DNA of 64,000 nucleotides from Shimia abyssi (GTDB lineage Bacteria; Pseudomonadota; Alphaproteobacteria; Rhodobacterales; Rhodobacteraceae): positions 1 to 64,000 of the forward strand of contig NZ_PYGJ01000018.1 in assembly GCF_003014475.1 (NCBI RefSeq), read 5' to 3'. Of the stretch, positions 38,668 to 47,335 are shown piece after piece; position 1 is the stretch's first letter; each line of letters opens with the position of its first letter. Made by a program: the position numbers and the translations under genes. The notes under the pieces are model-generated. The model saw only the letters and a program-made list of their open reading frames with translations, had not been told where the DNA came from and searched no databases.

Positions 38668-38812
38668 ATCTTTGAGACTAATTGCTTGCCCCGCAAAGTT
38701 GATCGCAACTCAACTTATGACAACTCAACTCAAAGTGTCATTCGAGACTACTTTTGCGACTTCAGGTAAAATGTGTTATGGTATTTGCATTTATTAAAGC
38801 TTGAGTATCATT

Positions 38813-38944
38813 ATGACACCGATTTTTACCGCCCCATTTTGCGCCCTTATATTTGTTGTCTCAGTCGCCGGCACCCTACCGTCAGGCCCAGTCACCGAGC
38901 CACTTTTGAACGCGTGCAACCCAAACATCAGATATTGCGGCTGA
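38813..38944 (+). CDS. Possible 43-residue secreted or membrane peptide
   Basis: A small frame starts MTPIFTAPFCALIFVVSVAG, which is hydrophobic like a signal peptide, followed by a Pro/Asn-rich tail with two Cys (Cys35, Cys42). Its stop codon is seven bases before the ATG of the 690-residue protein, which itself has no clear ribosome-binding site, so translational coupling is plausible. The small frame also lacks a strong ribosome-binding site. It could be a leader peptide or a chance frame. Confidence 0.35.
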   Translation: MTPIFTAPFCALIFVVSVAGTLPSGPVTEPLLNACNPNIRYCG

Positions 38945-38950
38945 CACGAC

Positions 38951-41023
38951 ATGTCACACGCCGCAACAGTCGAGACGGCTGTTGCAACCGCTTCACTTTT
39001 TCAGGTGGATTGGGTTCTGGCATACCTGTTTGGTATGCTCCTGATCTCCCTGTTTGCAAAAGAGCGTTTGAACAGACCGATCCCCAATGACTCTTTCTTG
39101 AGCCGCCGCCAAAGGCTCGTGGCCATGCTGGTGCCTGCTCAACTCAGGCGAAGTCGGATCTTTTTCCGAGGAGTGGTGTTTTATGCCTTTTGCCTGATCA
39201 TTGTATATTCATTCTTTTCGATCCTGGCAGAAGTGTCCGCGTCGGTTTTTGGTCTGATTGAACTGGTGAACAGGATTTCCGGTGGCGCGCCCGATACGCA
39301 GGCCAACACGGGAACAGAAACTGCGACGCCCAGTCCAGAGTCCAGCTCGGAATCGCTCTTTCATTCACCTGCGTGGCCCCTCGCCGTCGCAGCTGCGCTC
39401 ATCGGCATCATTCCAAGCTCAAGTGTTTTTAACAAACTCGAAACAAAGTTCAGAGGCATGGCGCATTACATCGTCGGTGTCCCGCACACTCTCAACGACT
39501 TCGCCAATGAACTTGGCGCTGTAGAGATGAACCCAAACGATTTGCCCGGAACCTTGCTTGGACCAAACGAGGCCGCAAGAATGCGCTCCATTCTTGATGC
39601 CGCGCAATTGGTTTTTAATGGCGCAGCCCCTCCCCAAGGTGGACAAACCAGCTACTTTCCAAACTTTGAGCAGCACGTCATCAAACTATACTTTTATCAC
39701 GCCTGGACGAGTGGAATTCACAGTTTTCCGTCTCAGCGCATACAGGATGAATTCCGCCAGGTTGAAAATGCGATCACGCCAACGACCAAAGCGATCTTGC
39801 AGGATTTGGAGTACTTGACCACGTTTGCAGACCGTCTTTTGCGAGACCAAAAAGAGATCACCGACGCACTTTCACAAACAACGCAATCCCCCGAGGCTCG
39901 CGCAGTGTTAGAAGCTAAAAAAACCGAACTCAGTCAGCAAGTTCAAATACAATATCAAAGGTGGCACGCCATCCGTCGGCGCGTCGCGGAAAGCGTCGAT
40001 GACATCTGCGTTCTCTTTGCTTTATACGCAGAGTTTGCAGACAATCGTCCGGTACTGAACAATCCAATCTCAAACCTGCTGAAAAACCTCATCGACTCAG
40101 CAAACAGCCGCAAATCTTCGCCAAATGCGGTCGACGCTGCAATTCTTGCGATCCTCCTGTCCGCCGCATTCGCCTTTGCATTTGGCTTTTATGGCTCGGT
40201 AAAATCCTATTTCGCACCTTTTGCATACGAATTTGTGGATGGAGGAAGAGCAGACAGCATAAAGATATCCAACGCAATGCTGTCGGGAATGACATATACT
40301 TTTCAGTTGCTTGTGCTCTTCGTACCTGTTTCGTTGATTTCCCTCGCAAGACGTCAGAGCAAAGTAAACGAAGCCGGGGCCGCGTGGAAAAACGCGTTTA
40401 CAACAAGCGGACTATTCCCAGCGACACAGTTCATCTGGTGTTTCGTTTTGTCCTGGTTCATTGCGGTTTTATTTCAGATGCTTCCGTTCTTTAGCGACCA
40501 AGCCATCAATCACCTGAATTCTTCCGGAACCACTGCGGGTGCCAGCTGTGCCATCATGCAGTATTTTGGCAGCAGCCTACTTTATTCCGAGGCCGAGTTT
40601 ACCGCGTGTATCAACCATCTCGTCACATCTCAGGGGGATTTTCTTGACCAAGAGTCGCACCTTCTCAAGGGTGAACTTTATCCAGGAACCATCACGTATA
40701 TCGCACTGCGCAGTTTAGTTGGCGCAACCTTGGCGCTTCTCGCCTGCCTTTGTGCAGATCTCATTGCGGCAGAAAAAGACAATGGTCTGCGACTTCTGCT
40801 TTTTGGCGTCGCCACACTTGCCATCATGGCGAGTGTTGTCTTTGTCGCTGAAATCACATGGGTTACGCTGAACGAAGAGCACACGCCTCCGCGCAACAAA
40901 GCCCTCAATAGGGAACTTGTCTATTACACGACACTTTCGACAACAGTTGTTGCCGGATGCGCTCTTATTGCTTCACGACATCTAATGCGCCAGATCAGAT
41001 ACCATCACAAACAGCGTTCGTAA
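38951..41023 (+). CDS. 690-residue multi-spanning membrane protein of unknown function
   Basis: I do not recognise a family. Predicted membrane segments are near residues 21-36, 71-93, 142-157, 396-416, 449-466, 494-512, 584-605, 613-632 and 658-675. Residues 165-390 form a large hydrophilic, mainly helical part (EITDALSQ to VESVDDIC region, with a likely coiled coil at 270-345). A Ser/Thr/Pro-rich linker lies at 111-138. The loop between segments 6 and 7 has two Cys (533 and 553) that could form a disulfide. The gene is visibly more AT-rich than its neighbours and sits right after guaA, suggesting horizontal gain. A signalling or defence role is conceivable but not shown. Confidence 0.85.
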   Translation: MSHAATVETAVATASLFQVDWVLAYLFGMLLISLFAKERLNRPIPNDSFLSRRQRLVAMLVPAQLRRSRIFFRGVVFYAFCLIIVYSFFSILAEVSASVFGLIELVNRISGGAPDTQANTGTETATPSPESSSESLFHSPAWPLAVAAALIGIIPSSSVFNKLETKFRGMAHYIVGVPHTLNDFANELGAVEMNPNDLPGTLLGPNEAARMRSILDAAQLVFNGAAPPQGGQTSYFPNFEQHVIKLYFYHAWTSGIHSFPSQRIQDEFRQVENAITPTTKAILQDLEYLTTFADRLLRDQKEITDALSQTTQSPEARAVLEAKKTELSQQVQIQYQRWHAIRRRVAESVDDICVLFALYAEFADNRPVLNNPISNLLKNLIDSANSRKSSPNAVDAAILAILLSAAFAFAFGFYGSVKSYFAPFAYEFVDGGRADSIKISNAMLSGMTYTFQLLVLFVPVSLISLARRQSKVNEAGAAWKNAFTTSGLFPATQFIWCFVLSWFIAVLFQMLPFFSDQAINHLNSSGTTAGASCAIMQYFGSSLLYSEAEFTACINHLVTSQGDFLDQESHLLKGELYPGTITYIALRSLVGATLALLACLCADLIAAEKDNGLRLLLFGVATLAIMASVVFVAEITWVTLNEEHTPPRNKALNRELVYYTTLSTTVVAGCALIASRHLMRQIRYHHKQRS

Positions 41024-41223
41024 GTCACCGCGATCACGGCTTGAATCCCATTGGTTGGTACCGGGCCGCGACGCCAGTTCACCCCTGTATTACACCACTC
41101 CCCAGGGCTGTGCTGCGTTTGGCCAAATTGTTCGGGTATCCTCAAAAACGACCCAATTTGACCGCAAATCTGCAAGGATTACGATATATCCGAACCATAA
41201 GCAGGCAAAAAGGGCACCGTGCA

Positions 41224-41979
41224 ATGTCATCACTGACGGAAAAGTTCGCGCGACAGGCAGAATTCATTCACCACATCGGGTGGGCAAACTATCTGCGCTT
41301 TCGCCTGTCTCCCAAAGGATCACGGCACAGCTTTCGCGTCTGCGACACAGATGTGACCGTGCGCAAAGGAACACCCGACCTGACCGTTGCCATCACTTCA
41401 TTGTCCGGCGAATTCACCGCCCTCGCGCACCTGTTCCCGTCAGATTACAAGGGCGTTATTATTGATGCGGGTGGCTATATCGGCACTGCGGCGATTGCCT
41501 TGTCACGGCTCTATCCACAGGCACAGGTTGTCACAATCGAACCTTCTGCCGAAAACGCCGAAATCCTATCGGCAAACATTGCAACCTTCCCAAATATCCG
41601 CCACGTGTCCGGAGCGCTTGTGCCGCAATCCTCCGGCACCATTTCCCTGCGCAATCGTGGCACCGGAACTTGGGGCTTTTCCGTCGTGGAAAATCCAGAT
41701 GACTGTCCAGACGCTCAGGTCGTTTCCGAGGTTGATGCCGTTTCGCTCTCTACGCTTGGCGTGGACCTGTCGGATGTAGGCATCATGAAGCTAGACATAG
41801 AAGGCGGCGAACATGCGCTTTTTGCGCATGACGCTGACGCGCTCAACCAGATTGACGCGTTGATTGTCGAACTGCATGACCGCATCGTCCAAGGCTGTTC
41901 AGAGGCGTTTTTTGCCTTTTCCAAGGACCGTATCGTCATCAAAGACGCAGGCGAAAAATACCTGTCGGTCAAGCGTTAA
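41224..41979 (+). CDS. FkbM-family methyltransferase
   Basis: A 251-residue SAM-dependent methyltransferase. The SAM-binding motif is VIIDAGGYIGTAAIALSRLYP (near residues 78-98), followed by VVTIEPSAENAEIL, and the FkbM signature GIMKLDIEGGEHALF is near 183-197. Family members O-methylate sugars, lipids or secondary metabolites; the substrate is unknown. The ATG at 41224 is chosen because it gives the family N-terminus, with AAAGGG upstream; the 200 bases before it hold no other gene. It converges with another methyltransferase gene. Confidence 0.9.
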   Translation: MSSLTEKFARQAEFIHHIGWANYLRFRLSPKGSRHSFRVCDTDVTVRKGTPDLTVAITSLSGEFTALAHLFPSDYKGVIIDAGGYIGTAAIALSRLYPQAQVVTIEPSAENAEILSANIATFPNIRHVSGALVPQSSGTISLRNRGTGTWGFSVVENPDDCPDAQVVSEVDAVSLSTLGVDLSDVGIMKLDIEGGEHALFAHDADALNQIDALIVELHDRIVQGCSEAFFAFSKDRIVIKDAGEKYLSVKR

Positions 41980-42002
41980 GTTCTTTCCATTAAAAGAAAA
42001 AC

Positions 42003-42025
42003 GGGCCACCCAACTTGGGCAGCCC
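42003..42025. terminator. Hairpin between two convergent methyltransferase genes
   Basis: GGGC-CA-CCCAA and TTGGG-CA-GCCC pair with a symmetrical CA/CA internal loop, in the 87-base gap between convergent stop codons. It is probably a bidirectional terminator. Confidence 0.5.
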
Positions 42026-42066
42026 CCAATCAACCACGCACCATTTTGCTTAATAAAGTTTGAGCT

Positions 42067-42852
42067 TTACCGTTCCAGCGGAATCATCGTCGCGCCGTTC
42101 GCGTCGCGGTGTTTATATTCCGTGTGACCGCGCACCTCGTCATGCAGGTCCGCAAGGGCGCGGTTGGTCCGTTGCGCCGTCAGCGGCTGATACGGACGCA
42201 ACCCCGCGCCCAACCCGGACGTCTTGGTCCAGATCGCCAGACCGGTCGACCCCATCTTCATCTCCATGCGCAGACTGTCCAGATTGTCATAGAACAAATC
42301 GCTTACCAGTTGTCCCAAGGCCCGGTTGGTCATTTCCTTGCGCGCGCTGTCCTTGCGATGACCAAACATATACGGCACCGGATCCACATCATCGAACACG
42401 ATCTGGCCACCCGGTTTCACATAAGGGAACCACGCATTTATCTCCGCATGAACCTGCGCAACCGTGTGCAACCCGTCGACGTAAACCAGATCAATCCCTT
42501 GGGCCAATACCGGTGCCTCTGCCACGATCGCGGTGGCATCTTTGCTGTCGCACTGCACAAACTGCCAGTTGGGCCCCTCACCCGCATGTCGGCAATCCTC
42601 AATGTCCACCGACACCAGCTTGCCCGGCGCTCCGCTCAGCGCATTAAGCATAACCTTGGTCGCTTGTCCGTGCCATGTGCCCAGTTCCAGAAATATCCCA
42701 TTTGGTCGCGCCAGTGCCGCATCGCGCAGCATCAGCAACTGATCCGCCGCCGACGCCTCCTCACTCTGGCTCTCTCTCAGCGCCAAAAGGCGGCCCACGT
42801 AATCCCCATAAGGGGCCGCCTTCTCTCCCGCGCAAACCTGCTTCATTTCCAT
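42067..42852 (-). CDS. Class I SAM-dependent methyltransferase (Methyltransf_24 type)
   Basis: A 261-residue protein with the SAM-binding motif GIFLELGTWHGQATKVML, the acidic residue motif LVSVDIED, and the DLVYVDGLHT / GGQIVFDDVD pattern of small-molecule O-methyltransferases related to cephalosporin hydroxylases and macrocin O-methyltransferases. Substrate unknown. The ATG at 42852 is preferred to the GTG five codons upstream because AAGGGA is well placed. It converges with the FkbM gene. The 283 bases up to the EamA gene hold no gene that I can support. Confidence 0.85.
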   Translation of the reverse strand: MEMKQVCAGEKAAPYGDYVGRLLALRESQSEEASAADQLLMLRDAALARPNGIFLELGTWHGQATKVMLNALSGAPGKLVSVDIEDCRHAGEGPNWQFVQCDSKDATAIVAEAPVLAQGIDLVYVDGLHTVAQVHAEINAWFPYVKPGGQIVFDDVDPVPYMFGHRKDSARKEMTNRALGQLVSDLFYDNLDSLRMEMKMGSTGLAIWTKTSGLGAGLRPYQPLTAQRTNRALADLHDEVRGHTEYKHRDANGATMIPLER

Positions 42853-43135
42853 GCCTTTTCCCTTCACAAATCGCCGGCCTTATCCCCCGAATTTCGGGGT
42901 CGGACACCGCTTGCATCCGCGTCTCTGTCTTAAGAAAAGGGCCCGCGCACCCGACTGGCAACCAAGTGAAATGCATTCTCACACGAAGTTCACTAACCGC
43001 GAGCGGCCCCGGTAAACCACTCGTGATCAACGGAAATTTCATTTTCTGAAACATTCAAAAAAATCTCACCTCGCCAAGCAATTCGCCATCAGGTACTCAC
43101 GTTGCCATCAGGCGCTCCAACCACAGGCAATCCAG

Positions 43136-44008
43136 ATGAACGACACTCTTAAGGCCGCACTCTGGATGACCGGCGCTATTGTCTCGTTCACGTCCATGGC
43201 CGTGGCCGGGCGCGCGGTGTCCATTTCGCTCGATACGTTCGAGATCATGATGTACCGCTCGTTCGTTGGCATTGTCATCGTGGTCACAATTGCCGCGCTC
43301 TCAGGTACCTTGACCCAGGTCACACGTCGCGATCTGGGCACGCATCTGTTGCGCAACATTGCCCATTTCTCGGGCCAGAACCTTTGGTTCTATGCAATCA
43401 CCGTGATTCCGCTGGCACAGGTCTTTGCCCTCGAATTCACTTCGCCACTCTGGGTGCTGGCCTTCTCACCGTTTCTTCTTGGGGAAAAACTGACGACCCC
43501 GCGTGTCCTCGCTGCGGTGATCGGCTTTATTGGCATCCTGTTTGTTGCCCGCCCCGGCGCGGTTCCGTTGAACGCTGGCCTGCTCGCAGCGGCGATATCC
43601 GCAATTGGTTTTGCACTCTCAATCACATTGACCAAGCGGCTCACGCGCACGGAAAGCATCACCTGTATCCTTTTTTACTTAACCGTAATGCAGGCAGCCT
43701 TTGGGGTGATCTGCGCCGGGTTCGACGGTGACATTGCGCTTCCTTCGGCCAGCACCGCACCCTGGTTGGTGCTGATCGGTTGCGCTGGCTTGTTGGCTCA
43801 TTTCTGTTTGACAACTGCGCTACAGCTTGCACCCGCCACCATCGTTGTCCCGATGGATTTTGTGCGCCTGCCTCTCATCGCTCTTGTCGGAGCCTTGTTT
43901 TACAATGAAAGCATCGACATCTGGCTCGCCATTGGCGCGTCCCTGATTCTTGGAGGCAACTACCTAAACATTGTGTCCCAAAGCCAACACACGCCTATGT
44001 CAAAATGA
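43136..44008 (+). CDS. EamA/DMT-family transporter
   Basis: A 290-residue inner-membrane protein with about ten hydrophobic segments in two EamA repeats (about 8-140 and 150-285). The first repeat ends with the family pattern EFTSPLWVLAFSPFLLGEKLT and the second with PLIALVGALFYNESID. DMT exporters carry amino acids or other metabolites outward; the substrate is not predictable. A second EamA protein is encoded at 45358, but the two are not close copies. The start has no strong ribosome-binding site. Confidence 0.93.
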   Translation: MNDTLKAALWMTGAIVSFTSMAVAGRAVSISLDTFEIMMYRSFVGIVIVVTIAALSGTLTQVTRRDLGTHLLRNIAHFSGQNLWFYAITVIPLAQVFALEFTSPLWVLAFSPFLLGEKLTTPRVLAAVIGFIGILFVARPGAVPLNAGLLAAAISAIGFALSITLTKRLTRTESITCILFYLTVMQAAFGVICAGFDGDIALPSASTAPWLVLIGCAGLLAHFCLTTALQLAPATIVVPMDFVRLPLIALVGALFYNESIDIWLAIGASLILGGNYLNIVSQSQHTPMSK

Positions 44009-44132
44009 CGCAAGGTTACAAATTAGCTCACCTTGGGTTAACGTTGACGAAACGAATGGTGCGCGAAAATAAAGCAAAACAGCAATAAAAAACGGCACGA
44101 AACACCACTCACGAACCTACGGGACGGATAAC

Positions 44133-45254
44133 ATGAAAAAAATGCTTATGGGAGCCAGCGCCTTAGCGATGGTTGGAGGAGCATCCTACGCAGGCGGGCT
44201 TGATCGCTCAGGACAAGGTATCAACATCATTTTCGAAGAGGGCACGGTTGCCCAATTCGGCTATAGCTATGTTGACCCAAGCGTAACAGGCACTTTTGCA
44301 GGCACCAATTCCGGTGATGTTGGTGAAGCCTACGGATTGCCTCAGCTCAGCTTTAAGACAGCTTTCACTGAAACGCTCGATTTCGCCCTGATCTACGACC
44401 GCCCCTTTGGCGCGCATGTAAATTATGACAGCGGCTATCGTCTCAGCATTGATCCGGTAAACCCCGGTACTCCGAATAATCTCACTGCCGAAGCCGAGGC
44501 ACAGGCGCTCACCGCGATCCTGCGGCAGAAGCTGAACAACGGGTTCAGCGTCTACGGTGGTCTGCGCATTCAGAATGTTGACACCTCCGTAAATGTGCCC
44601 GCCGTGGCTGGCTACAACGTGCAGTCTGACAGCCCGACAGATTTTGGCTACCTGCTTGGTGCCTCATGGGAAAAACCTGAAATTGCCGCGCGCGTCTCGC
44701 TGACTTACAACTCAAAGATCAAGCATTCCCTGCAGGCGACCGAAACCAACTCGCTGGGCACAAACGTAACAAGCCCGGTTGGGATTGCCACACCACAATC
44801 CGTGAACCTTGATTTCCAAACAGGCGTTGCGCCGAACACATTAGTCTTTGGTACAGTGCGCTGGGTGAACTGGTCAGATTTTGACTACACTCCACCAGTA
44901 TACCTTGGTGCAACCGGCGGATCTCTGGTCAGCTATGATGACGATGTCATCACCTACACGCTTGGTGTCGGCCACCGCTTTAATGAGTCGTTCTCGGGCG
45001 CTATCCAACTAGGGTATGAACAATCCGAAGGTAACCTCGTTTCAAACCTTGGTCCCACTGACGGTTTCTGGAGCCTTGGCGTTGGCGGAACCTACACGAA
45101 CAAAAACGTGCAATACTCCGCCGGTGTGCGTTACATCGACATTGGCGATGCGGTCACAAATGTCGGCGGCAATCCGGGTGGAACGTTCAACGGCAACTCC
45201 GGTTGGGCGGCCGGTTTCCAGATCACCTATCATTTCGACAAAAACCCGGCCTAA
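44133..45254 (+). CDS. FadL/OMPP1-family outer-membrane transport protein
   Basis: A 373-residue outer-membrane beta-barrel with a signal peptide (MKKMLMGASALAMVGGASYAGG). FadL-type proteins let hydrophobic compounds such as long-chain fatty acids cross the outer membrane. The family features are the N-terminal hatch-like GLDRSGQGINIIFEEG, alternating amphipathic strands, and the final AGFQITYHFDKNPA. It is followed by a strong terminator and is probably monocistronic. The 124 bases upstream contain its promoter. Confidence 0.9.
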   Translation: MKKMLMGASALAMVGGASYAGGLDRSGQGINIIFEEGTVAQFGYSYVDPSVTGTFAGTNSGDVGEAYGLPQLSFKTAFTETLDFALIYDRPFGAHVNYDSGYRLSIDPVNPGTPNNLTAEAEAQALTAILRQKLNNGFSVYGGLRIQNVDTSVNVPAVAGYNVQSDSPTDFGYLLGASWEKPEIAARVSLTYNSKIKHSLQATETNSLGTNVTSPVGIATPQSVNLDFQTGVAPNTLVFGTVRWVNWSDFDYTPPVYLGATGGSLVSYDDDVITYTLGVGHRFNESFSGAIQLGYEQSEGNLVSNLGPTDGFWSLGVGGTYTNKNVQYSAGVRYIDIGDAVTNVGGNPGGTFNGNSGWAAGFQITYHFDKNPA

Positions 45255-45274
45255 TAGCCTCATTCAGTCCACGC

Positions 45275-45303
45275 AAAACCCCGTCCATTTGGGCGGGGTT
45301 TTT
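45275..45303 (+). terminator. Intrinsic terminator after the FadL-type gene
   Basis: AAAACCCCGTCC pairs with GGGCGGGGTTTT around ATTT and ends in a T-run, 21 bases after the stop codon. Confidence 0.93.
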
Positions 45304-45357
45304 CTTTGCGCAAGAAACGGAGTGCTCGCACGCTCCCAAGCGCGCTAAACCGGCCCC

Positions 45358-46260
45358 ATGGCACCTGCACAAAAAACCATATCCCCCCGATCATGGGCAG
45401 AACTCTCGCTTCTTGCCCTGATTTGGGGCGGCATCTTTCTGGCCAGTCGCTTGGCGCTGAACGAAATTGGCGTCTTGACGCTGGTCGCCCATCGTACCGG
45501 TTGGGCGGCACTTGCGCTTTGGATCCTTGTTCTTGCACTGCGCTTGAACGTACCGCGCGACCCGCGCATCTGGGGGGCGCTTTTGGTTATGGGGCTGCTC
45601 AACAACGTCCTGCCCTTTGCGTTGTTAAACTGGGCTCAATTGTATATCCAAAGCGGCCTCACCTCGATTTTCAACGCGGCGACCGCCATTTTTGGTGTGC
45701 TTTTTGCAGGTTTGTTTTTTGCGGATGAACAGCTCAGCGCGCGAAAACTGATCGGGGTATTGTTTGGTTTTCTTGGTGTCTCTACGGCTATTGGATGGGG
45801 TGCGCTGACGTCGTTTGATCTACGCTCCATCGCCCAACTCGCCGCAATCATCGCCACAATCAGCTATGCGCTTGCAAGTGTTTGGGCGCGCAAGACCATG
45901 CAGGGGCTCTCGCCAATAATGTCAGCCGCCGGAATGTTGACAGCGTCCACTTTAGTAACCCTGCCCCTGGCATGGATCCTCGAGGGGCCGCTCACCTTGT
46001 CCCTTGCCCCTGTCACTTGGGGTGCCATCGGGTTCGCATCTCTTGTCGCAACAGCCGGAGCTTACCTGCTCTATTACCGCCTGCTCGCCAGCGCTGGCAG
46101 CGGCAACCTGATGTTGGTGACGTTGCTGATCCCACCGGTGGCCATCCTCTTGGGCGCATTGGTGCTGGGCGAAACGCTGCGCCCATCCGCTTTGGCCGGG
46201 TTCGCACTGCTCGGGGTTGGCTTGCTTATTATCGACGGGCGCCTGTTTCGTGCCCGCTAA
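45358..46260 (+). CDS. EamA/DMT-family transporter
   Basis: A 300-residue inner-membrane protein with ten hydrophobic segments in two EamA repeats. Landmarks are LALIWGGIFLASRLAL at the start, GLLNNVLPFALLNWAQ, and PPVAILLGALVLGETL in the second repeat. The substrate is unknown; exporters of amino acids are common in this group. The 11-base tandem repeat begins 14 bases after its stop codon, so the repeat falls in the same position relative to a gene end as the copy at the mfd stop codon. Confidence 0.93.
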   Translation: MAPAQKTISPRSWAELSLLALIWGGIFLASRLALNEIGVLTLVAHRTGWAALALWILVLALRLNVPRDPRIWGALLVMGLLNNVLPFALLNWAQLYIQSGLTSIFNAATAIFGVLFAGLFFADEQLSARKLIGVLFGFLGVSTAIGWGALTSFDLRSIAQLAAIIATISYALASVWARKTMQGLSPIMSAAGMLTASTLVTLPLAWILEGPLTLSLAPVTWGAIGFASLVATAGAYLLYYRLLASAGSGNLMLVTLLIPPVAILLGALVLGETLRPSALAGFALLGVGLLIIDGRLFRAR

Positions 46261-46274
46261 GCACTTCGATCCGC

Positions 46275-46318
46275 ACCGACGGGATACAGACGCAATACCG
46301 ACGTAATACCGACGTTGC
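46275..46318. repeat. Four tandem 11-base units (ACCGACGYAAT type)
   Basis: The units read ACCGACGGGAT, ACAGACGCAAT, ACCGACGTAAT and ACCGACGTTGC. The last three correspond to the three units at 221-253, including the terminal ACCGACGTTGC. The array lies just after the EamA gene and about 105 bases before the ATPase gene. It does not form a hairpin and lacks coding potential. Confidence 0.85.
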
Positions 46319-46422
46319 ATTACGCCACCAATCAGGCGCGCCACCCCCACACCTTCGCAAACAGTTTGACCGCCTGCGCCCCGCCCGCTACCACGTCTGA
46401 ACAATCGAAAGGAACGGGCAAG

Positions 46423-47292
46423 ATGATCTATGCATCCGCGCAGGCCTGGCGCGACGCACCGCAAAAGAAAGTGCTGCTGTTCGGCATGTCCGGGCTGGGA
46501 AAAACGCATGTTGCCAATATGTTGCGCGACAGTGGTGATTGGTTTCACTACTCGGTCGACTACCGCATTGGTACCCGTTACATGGGCGAACATATCGCCG
46601 ATAATGCCAAACGCGAGGCGATGAAAGTCCCCTTCTTGCGCGAGCTATTGTTGACGGATTCGATCTATATCGGCTCCAACATCACCTTCAACAATCTCGC
46701 CCCCCTCTCAACCTACCTCGGCAAACCCGGCAACCCCGATCTCGGCGGTTTGGGCTTCTCCGAATACCTGCGCCGACAAGACCAGCACCACAGCGCCGAA
46801 ACCGCCGCCCTGCTGGACACGCCACAATTCATAGACCGAGCAAATGCGCTTTATGGCTATGACAATTTCGTGTGCGACACCGGCGGATCAATTTGCGAAG
46901 TGGTCGATCCAACCGACCCCAACGATCCTGTACTTTGCGCGCTTTCCCAAAGCACGTTGATGGTCTGGATTGAGGGCTCCGACGAGCACACAGACGAACT
47001 TGTTCGTCGTTTTGATCGCGCGCCTAAGCCTATGTATTACATGCCAGAATTTCTGACGGACCGGTGGGAAACATACCTGTCAGAGAACAATCTGTCCGAG
47101 GGAGACGTCAACCCGGATGCCTTTGTGCGCTGGACCTATTCTCAGGCTCTGGCCCATCGCCAACCCCGCTATCGTGCCATGTCAAACTGGGGCGTCACCG
47201 TGTCCGCCCAGGACGTCGCACAGCTCAAATCAACCGATGATTTCAATTGCTTGATCGCCGATGCCCTTGAGGCCCGCGCCACAAGCGCATAA
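46423..47292 (+). CDS. P-loop ATPase/kinase-like protein upstream of metA
   Basis: A 289-residue protein with Walker A near the N-terminus (FGMSGLGKTHV, Gly21-Thr28), resembling small nucleotide kinases, and no other domain that I recognise. Relatives in Rhodobacterales are simply named ATPase. The start at 46423 is supported by GGAACGGG upstream and puts the P-loop at the usual position. metA begins 43 bases downstream on the same strand, so cotranscription is likely. Function unknown. Confidence 0.85.
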   Translation: MIYASAQAWRDAPQKKVLLFGMSGLGKTHVANMLRDSGDWFHYSVDYRIGTRYMGEHIADNAKREAMKVPFLRELLLTDSIYIGSNITFNNLAPLSTYLGKPGNPDLGGLGFSEYLRRQDQHHSAETAALLDTPQFIDRANALYGYDNFVCDTGGSICEVVDPTDPNDPVLCALSQSTLMVWIEGSDEHTDELVRRFDRAPKPMYYMPEFLTDRWETYLSENNLSEGDVNPDAFVRWTYSQALAHRQPRYRAMSNWGVTVSAQDVAQLKSTDDFNCLIADALEARATSA

Positions 47293-47335
47293 CTATCGCT
47301 CCTACTGAAAAAAACACCAATCGAAAGACCCTGTC

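Noticed and set aside
38668..41223. A complete integrated mobile element after guaA
   Set aside because: Composition and position suggest acquisition, but I find no integrase, transposase or obvious direct repeat of the guaA 3' end within the window.
46321..46423. SAM-II riboswitch before the ATPase-metA genes
   Set aside because: A stretch TTTGACCGCCTGC resembles part of the SAM-II core, but the P1 arms do not pair and the GCTAAA-type segment before the ribosome-binding site is missing. The match is partial and probably chance. A covariance-model search would decide.
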